A stretch of 10,662 nucleotides of DNA, taken from contig JAPPHW010000148.1 in the NCBI GenBank assembly GCA_028820945.1, forward strand, positions 1 to 10,662. Direction: 5' to 3'. Each line of letters opens with the position of its first letter. Within the stretch, counting starts at the first letter, position 1. Origin of the DNA: Defluviicoccus sp. (GTDB lineage: Bacteria > Pseudomonadota > Alphaproteobacteria > MPNO01). The translations under genes and the position numbers were made by a program. The notes beneath the pieces were generated by a model. It worked only from the letters and a program-made list of their open reading frames with translations. It was not told where the DNA came from and made no database searches. Shown piece after piece: positions 6,914-10,662 of the stretch.

Positions 6914-8793
6914 CGCCGAGCCGGCCCGGACTTGCCATCGATTTCAGAGCGCCGTTGTTTGACGGGCCGGTCGACCCTGGCGCGAAGGGATTGCCGATGA
7001 AACGGTCGGTTACAAGGCAGTTGGCGACCGCGATAGCCGCTGCCCGGACCGGCTGGGCTCTGCCCATTCGCAAGGGGCAGGGCGTCACCGGCGCGCTCTT
7101 CATGCGACTCATGCAGGCTCAGATTGCCGGGAAGCTCGATCCGGAGCGGCTCGCTCGCTACGTTGCGATGCGCGACGCCGTGCAAAGAGCCGTGCGCCTG
7201 CTGAGGACGGGCGATCGAACGGCGTCCGGAAGGGCGTTCGAGGCTTGCGCCGCGCGCCTGCCGCAATTCGCGAACGACCCCGAGCTGGACGGCCTGGCGC
7301 GATCCTGGCTGGATCAGGCTCGGGCCCTCTTTTGCCTGCGACAGGGAGATTATTCCGCGGCCGAGGCGCATCTTCGCTCCGCGATCGAAAGCGATATCCG
7401 GCTGGAGCGGGATCACGGTTACGATTTGATTCATGTCCGGCGGATTCACAAGGTGCATCTCTGGGTGCAGGTGCAGGCGGCCCAAGGCATCGAGGCGGCC
7501 GCGCTCGACGGCGCCGAGGCCATTCTGGCGTACGTAAACGGGTTCGGCGACGACCTGCCCCTGGGCACCGGCTGGTCCAGCGAAGCGGCGTCGAAAATAC
7601 CGGGAGAGCTTGCCGCCGCCATGACCCATCGCGTCGCAAGCGATGTGGGATGCCTTCTATGCGGTCTGGATCGGGAGCGGAGCGCCGGTGCACTCGATCG
7701 ACTGCCCGCGCTGGATCGTTTGACGACCGGCGTTCACGGCGAGGTCGCGGATTGGGTTGCGATCAAGCGCGCCTGGAGCGAAGGCCGGACAGACGACTTC
7801 CTTGCCCGCGCGATCTCCTATCTCGCCCTGGGTCGTCGCCAGACGTGTCTGTGGTACGCGGTGCTTCTCGATCTGTGCCGAGCGGCGCGACCGCTTCGCC
7901 CGACGGCGGCGCGTTTTTTCTGCGAGGAGGTGGCCGGGCGCGCCGGAAGAGACCGTTCGATTCCGCGACCGCTTCGTCGGGAAATGGAGAATTCGATCGA
8001 CGAGCCTCCCGCGATTTCCTGGATGCCGACGATACCGACGCGGCGGTTCCATCTGGTCTGTGTCGGTCTTCCGCGATCGGGCGCGTGCTCCCTGTTCGCC
8101 CTGTTCCGCAATTTCCGCGTCGCCAGCGAGTACGCCCAGGCAGAGACGGTTCGGGCGCTGGTCGACCGCCACAAAGGCCGTCTGAGCCACGATGCCCTGC
8201 GAGCCTACATGGCTCGGCGAGACCGGGAGGGCGCGCTGGAAATGGACGCGGCGAGCTTTCTCCACCCGGTCGTCGACGTTCTTGTCGGGTTGAGCGACGA
8301 AACCCGGTTCGTCTTGCCGTTTTGCGAGCCCGGCGCCTGGTTCGAGAGCTGCGCGATGGAGTTGCAACGCGTCTACCATCGCCACCGATCGCGCGGCAGA
8401 CGCCCGCCTGTTTGGCAGCGCGATTACGGTGAGACGCTCTTTGGCCGATTCGACTGGCAAGACTTCGCGACGCCGGACACGGGACGGACGAACCTGCGCG
8501 ACCCGGCGCGCCGATTCTTGACCTATTGGGCGCGGGCCACCGGAAGGATGCTCGATACCCTTCCGCCCGAACGGACACTCGTTCTGCGCGCGCAGGATAT
8601 CGACGCAAAGCGTTATCGTCTTGCCGCGTTTGTCGATCAGCCGGGAAATTCCCTCATCGCCGCCGATCGCATCGACACCGGCTTCGCGGGTCCGCGCTCG
8701 CCGGACGGAATTCCGCAAGATTGGTTGGCGCGCGCGGCGACCGAAATCTGCGGTGCCACCTATGCCCGTGCGCTGAAGCTCTGCGCCGCGTAA
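6907..8793 (+). CDS. Two-part protein: helical N-terminal region plus sulfotransferase-like C-terminal domain (628 aa)
   Basis: Residues 1-370 are mostly helical and Ala/Arg/Leu-rich, with a TPR-like patch at about 135-165 (LFCLRQGDYSAAEAHLRSAI), and fit no family I can name. Residues about 380-590 resemble a sulfotransferase: FHLVCVGLPRSGACSLF (381-397) matches the 5'-phosphosulfate loop, usually GLPRSGTTSL, and FVLPFCEPGAWFES (468-481) matches the 3'-phosphate motif. There the usual R-D-P reads C-E-P, although the later Ser is kept. TLVLRAQDI (557-565) matches the late strand. Such enzymes move sulfate from PAPS to a hydroxyl, but loss of the Arg makes PAPS binding doubtful. It may bind peptide or another nucleotide instead. 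The first ATG overlaps the ATPase gene by 7 bases. ATG 6997, after AAGGGA, is a credible alternative start that removes 30 residues. Confidence 0.75.
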   Translation: MLAPSRPGLAIDFRAPLFDGPVDPGAKGLPMKRSVTRQLATAIAAARTGWALPIRKGQGVTGALFMRLMQAQIAGKLDPERLARYVAMRDAVQRAVRLLRTGDRTASGRAFEACAARLPQFANDPELDGLARSWLDQARALFCLRQGDYSAAEAHLRSAIESDIRLERDHGYDLIHVRRIHKVHLWVQVQAAQGIEAAALDGAEAILAYVNGFGDDLPLGTGWSSEAASKIPGELAAAMTHRVASDVGCLLCGLDRERSAGALDRLPALDRLTTGVHGEVADWVAIKRAWSEGRTDDFLARAISYLALGRRQTCLWYAVLLDLCRAARPLRPTAARFFCEEVAGRAGRDRSIPRPLRREMENSIDEPPAISWMPTIPTRRFHLVCVGLPRSGACSLFALFRNFRVASEYAQAETVRALVDRHKGRLSHDALRAYMARRDREGALEMDAASFLHPVVDVLVGLSDETRFVLPFCEPGAWFESCAMELQRVYHRHRSRGRRPPVWQRDYGETLFGRFDWQDFATPDTGRTNLRDPARRFLTYWARATGRMLDTLPPERTLVLRAQDIDAKRYRLAAFVDQPGNSLIAADRIDTGFAGPRSPDGIPQDWLARAATEICGATYARALKLCAA

Positions 8794-8795
8794 AC

Positions 8796-10124
8796 ATGGA
8801 TCGGCAAGCTGGCCGCAAGGTGGTGTTTCTGGGTCCGTCGCTGGGCCTGGCGGAGGCTCGGACGATCTGTCCGGATGCTGAGTTCCACCCGCCGATCGGT
8901 TTCGGCGATCTCTACGGTCTGAGCTGCGGCCCGCCTGGACAGGTGCTGATCGTCGACGGCGTGTTTCACGACGCCACGCCGGTGTGGCAACGCGAGATAT
9001 TGGACTTGCTCCAGACGGGCTGGCGGGTGCTGGGCGCGTCCTCGATGGGCGCGTTGAGGGCGTTGGAGCTGGAGCCCTACGGCATGATCGGGCTGGGGAC
9101 GATTTTCGATTGGTATCGAACCGGCCGGATCGAGGGCGACGACGAGGTTGCCCTGATGCATGGAAACGCCGAAATGGACTATCGGCCTCTGACCTTGCCG
9201 TTGGTCGACGTGCGTCATGTCCTGGACGGACTCAAGGCGGAGGGGCTTCTGACTCCCGTTCAAGTGTCGAACGTTCTCTCGTCGTTCAAGTGTATGGGAC
9301 ACGAGATGCGCACGCGCCGTGCGCTCCTGGCGCTGGTGCGCTCGAAGGGCGGGTGCGTCGAGGCGGTCCGCCGCCGGCTGGCCGACCCGAGGACGAGCCT
9401 CAAGGCGCGGGATGCGCGGCTCGCGTTACAGGTTCTCGGCGGGCGGCGTCCATTGCCCGCCGCCAGGAAGCGCTGGCCGGACCCCACCCCGCCTCCAGTG
9501 GTGCCGGAAGCCGTCTTGCATCGCAGGATCTGCCCGCTCGCCGGCCCCCCGATCCCGGTAGGCGACGCATTGCTCGCGATGGCGCGGCGACCCGACATCT
9601 TGCGCCAGCCCGAACGCGAGAGCCGCCGCCGCTGGTTCCTTGGAGATTGGGTTCTGCGCACCGGCAAGGGGCCAAGCGCCGACGAACGGCGCGCTTTTGC
9701 CGTGCGGCGCGCCTCGGAACTCGCCCGGGCGCTGGGCGTCTCCTTGGCTCGATGGTGCGCCGCATCGGCCGTGCGCGAAGACGAGTTGCCAGACTTGATG
9801 ACGGGTCTCGCCGTCGAAACCTGGTCGACCGGGCGAACTCCGGCCGAGCTCGGGATCGACCGTCCCTCGCAGGCTGGCGAAACGTCGCCGATACCCTGGG
9901 TTCTGGTGGACTGGATGCGCTACCACGGGGTCGAGGTGCCGCCTGAGTACCGCGCCAGCACGGGCTGCACGGCTTCGTGGCTGGTGCGGATGGGACCCGG
10001 GTTCTTCGGCGCCGCGGATTTTCATCCCGATGTCGCGCTGGTCCGAACCCTGGCGGCGAACGGCGATCTGGCGCGATGGGGGCGTACGATGCCGGCTCCG
10101 CTCGTACCGGAAGGCGCGCCATGA
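8796..10124 (+). CDS. TfuA-domain protein, partner of YcaO (442 aa)
   Basis: Residues 1-145 carry the TfuA core: VFLGPSLGLAEA (10-21), PP (32-33), GDLYGL (37-42), VLIVDGVFHDATPVWQREIL (50-69), GASSMGALRALEL (80-92), YGMIGLGTIF (95-104), DDEVALMH (115-122) and PLVDVR (135-140). TfuA proteins, named from trifolitoxin biosynthesis, work with a YcaO enzyme and in characterised cases supply sulfur for ATP-dependent thioamide formation. An ATGA overlap with the next gene, which is YcaO, fits that pairing. About 300 further residues, rich in Arg and helical, follow the core and I cannot assign them. They may bind the precursor leader, as no separate leader-binding (RRE) protein is visible. The start at ATG 8796 lies 2 bases after the upstream stop. 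Assignment of the core is firm, while thioamidation of these precursors is inference. Confidence 0.92.
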   Translation: MDRQAGRKVVFLGPSLGLAEARTICPDAEFHPPIGFGDLYGLSCGPPGQVLIVDGVFHDATPVWQREILDLLQTGWRVLGASSMGALRALELEPYGMIGLGTIFDWYRTGRIEGDDEVALMHGNAEMDYRPLTLPLVDVRHVLDGLKAEGLLTPVQVSNVLSSFKCMGHEMRTRRALLALVRSKGGCVEAVRRRLADPRTSLKARDARLALQVLGGRRPLPAARKRWPDPTPPPVVPEAVLHRRICPLAGPPIPVGDALLAMARRPDILRQPERESRRRWFLGDWVLRTGKGPSADERRAFAVRRASELARALGVSLARWCAASAVREDELPDLMTGLAVETWSTGRTPAELGIDRPSQAGETSPIPWVLVDWMRYHGVEVPPEYRASTGCTASWLVRMGPGFFGAADFHPDVALVRTLAANGDLARWGRTMPAPLVPEGAP

Positions 10125-10612
10125 GCGGTCTCGCCTTCGCCGATGCGCTCGCACGCGAAGCGGCCCATATGCCGCTGCTGCGGGCATGCACCCCGGAGGA
10201 AACGCTGACCGCCATCGAACCGGCTCTGCCGGCATGCGGAATCACGCGGGCGGCTTCCGTAACGCATCTCGACAATCTCGGTGTCCCGGTCTGGGTGTCG
10301 GTGCGGCCGGGCGGCCAGGTATTGCAGGTCGGCAACGGCAAGGGGGTCACGGATGCGGCGGCGCGGGTGTCGGCATTGATGGAAGCTTGCGAGCTTCACC
10401 TGGCCGAGAATCCCCGCCCGTCGCGGCTTTGGCAGGGCAGCATGGCGCGTCTTGCGAAGGTCGAGCCCGACGCAGAGATCGTCGTGCCGGCAGATCTGCC
10501 CGGCGACCTTGGTCATCACTTCGCCCCGGATTTCATCGGCGAATGGACCCACGGCACAAATCTGGAAACGGGCGGACGCGTCTGGGTGCCATCCAGCGCG
10601 GTCTATTTCTGA
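10121..10612 (+). CDS. YcaO-domain protein, N-terminal part with premature stop (163 aa)
   Basis: This is the start of a YcaO enzyme, the ATP-dependent cyclodehydratase or thioamide-forming family that activates peptide backbone amides. GITRAASVTHLDNLGVPVWV (40-59) is the family opening. VGNGKGVTDAAARVSALMEA (70-89) followed by CELHLAE contains the conserved G-K-G and the S-A..E-A.E helix that binds Mg-ATP. Full-length YcaO proteins have roughly 400 residues. Here TGA at 10610-10612 ends the frame just after RVWVPSSAVYF, before the NGLASG and E..ER motifs needed for activity. It overlaps TfuA by the ATGA, so translation is coupled. Because family-like sequence seems to continue in another frame, I read this as a frameshifted or mis-sequenced gene at the window edge rather than a short protein. 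As written, the product could not be catalytically complete. Confidence 0.88.
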   Translation: MSGLAFADALAREAAHMPLLRACTPEETLTAIEPALPACGITRAASVTHLDNLGVPVWVSVRPGGQVLQVGNGKGVTDAAARVSALMEACELHLAENPRPSRLWQGSMARLAKVEPDAEIVVPADLPGDLGHHFAPDFIGEWTHGTNLETGGRVWVPSSAVYF

Positions 10613-10658
10613 GCGGGCGCAGGCTTTCAGCGGCGATTTTGGGCTGATCCGCTCGGAT
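10611..10658 (+). pseudogene. Apparent continuation of the YcaO gene in a shifted frame
   Basis: One base after the YcaO frame's last sense codon (skipping T10610), GAG at 10611 opens a frame reading ERAQAFSGDFGLIRSD, then TAA at 10659 and a final T. In YcaO proteins the WVP segment is followed by a short variable stretch and then an F......SNGLASG motif, and FGLIRSD lies where its approach should be. The last bases TAAT could be a damaged codon plus AAT (Asn of NGLASG) if two bases are missing. This is inference from a short stretch. Confidence 0.45.
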
Positions 10659-10662
10659 TAAT

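Noticed and set aside
7657..8718. Long opposite-strand open frames across the sulfotransferase-like gene and similar long overlapping frames elsewhere
   Set aside because: These are by-products of high GC content. They conflict with genes that have family motifs and have Arg/Pro-rich, non-family translations.

Overview
The window is GC-rich, gene-dense bacterial DNA with no rRNA, tRNA, CRISPR array or insertion sequence that I could see. Codon use, the TfuA/YcaO pair and overlapping or closely spaced operon genes suggest a proteobacterium, most likely an alphaproteobacterium. That assignment is inference. Almost the whole window reads as one biosynthetic locus for a ribosomally made, post-translationally modified peptide (RiPP). 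The right edge cuts it off inside a YcaO gene.

Layout: on the minus strand, read right to left, lie two paralogous Nif11-type precursor peptides (2895-2536 and 2500-2144), a membrane-anchored M23-type metallopeptidase (2116-1106) and a 336-residue protein of unknown function (1125-115, overlapping the peptidase gene by 20 bases). On the plus strand, read left to right, lie a VAO-type FAD-linked oxidase (3325-4635), a flavin-dependent halogenase-like protein (4652-6142), a MuB/TniB-like AAA+ ATPase (6149-6913), a helical protein with a C-terminal sulfotransferase-like domain (6907-8793), a long TfuA-domain protein (8796-10124) and the N-terminal part of a YcaO protein (10121-10612). Gaps within the plus-strand run are 16 and 6 bases, then a 7-base overlap, a 2-base gap and an ATGA overlap, so it looks like one transcript. 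The two operons diverge from a 429-base non-coding region (2896-3324) that holds an AT-rich stretch and a perfect 6-3-6 dyad.

Working model (inference): the precursors supply hydrophobic Gly/Ala/Val-rich cores that end in Asp-Trp and contain no cysteine. TfuA with YcaO would modify the backbone, either by thioamidation or by azoline formation at Ser/Thr. The halogenase-like enzyme could act on the conserved terminal Trp. The FAD oxidase and the sulfotransferase-like protein are further tailoring candidates, although the latter lacks the usual PAPS-binding arginine. The M23 protein may process the product or protect the producer. No ABC exporter or C39 leader peptidase lies in the window, so these would be encoded elsewhere. 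I do not recognise this gene combination as any characterised pathway.

The YcaO frame stops after 163 codons, but a shifted frame seems to carry on the family sequence to the window end. Sequencing error at a contig edge or a real frameshift are both possible. Positions 1-114 hold nothing I can identify.
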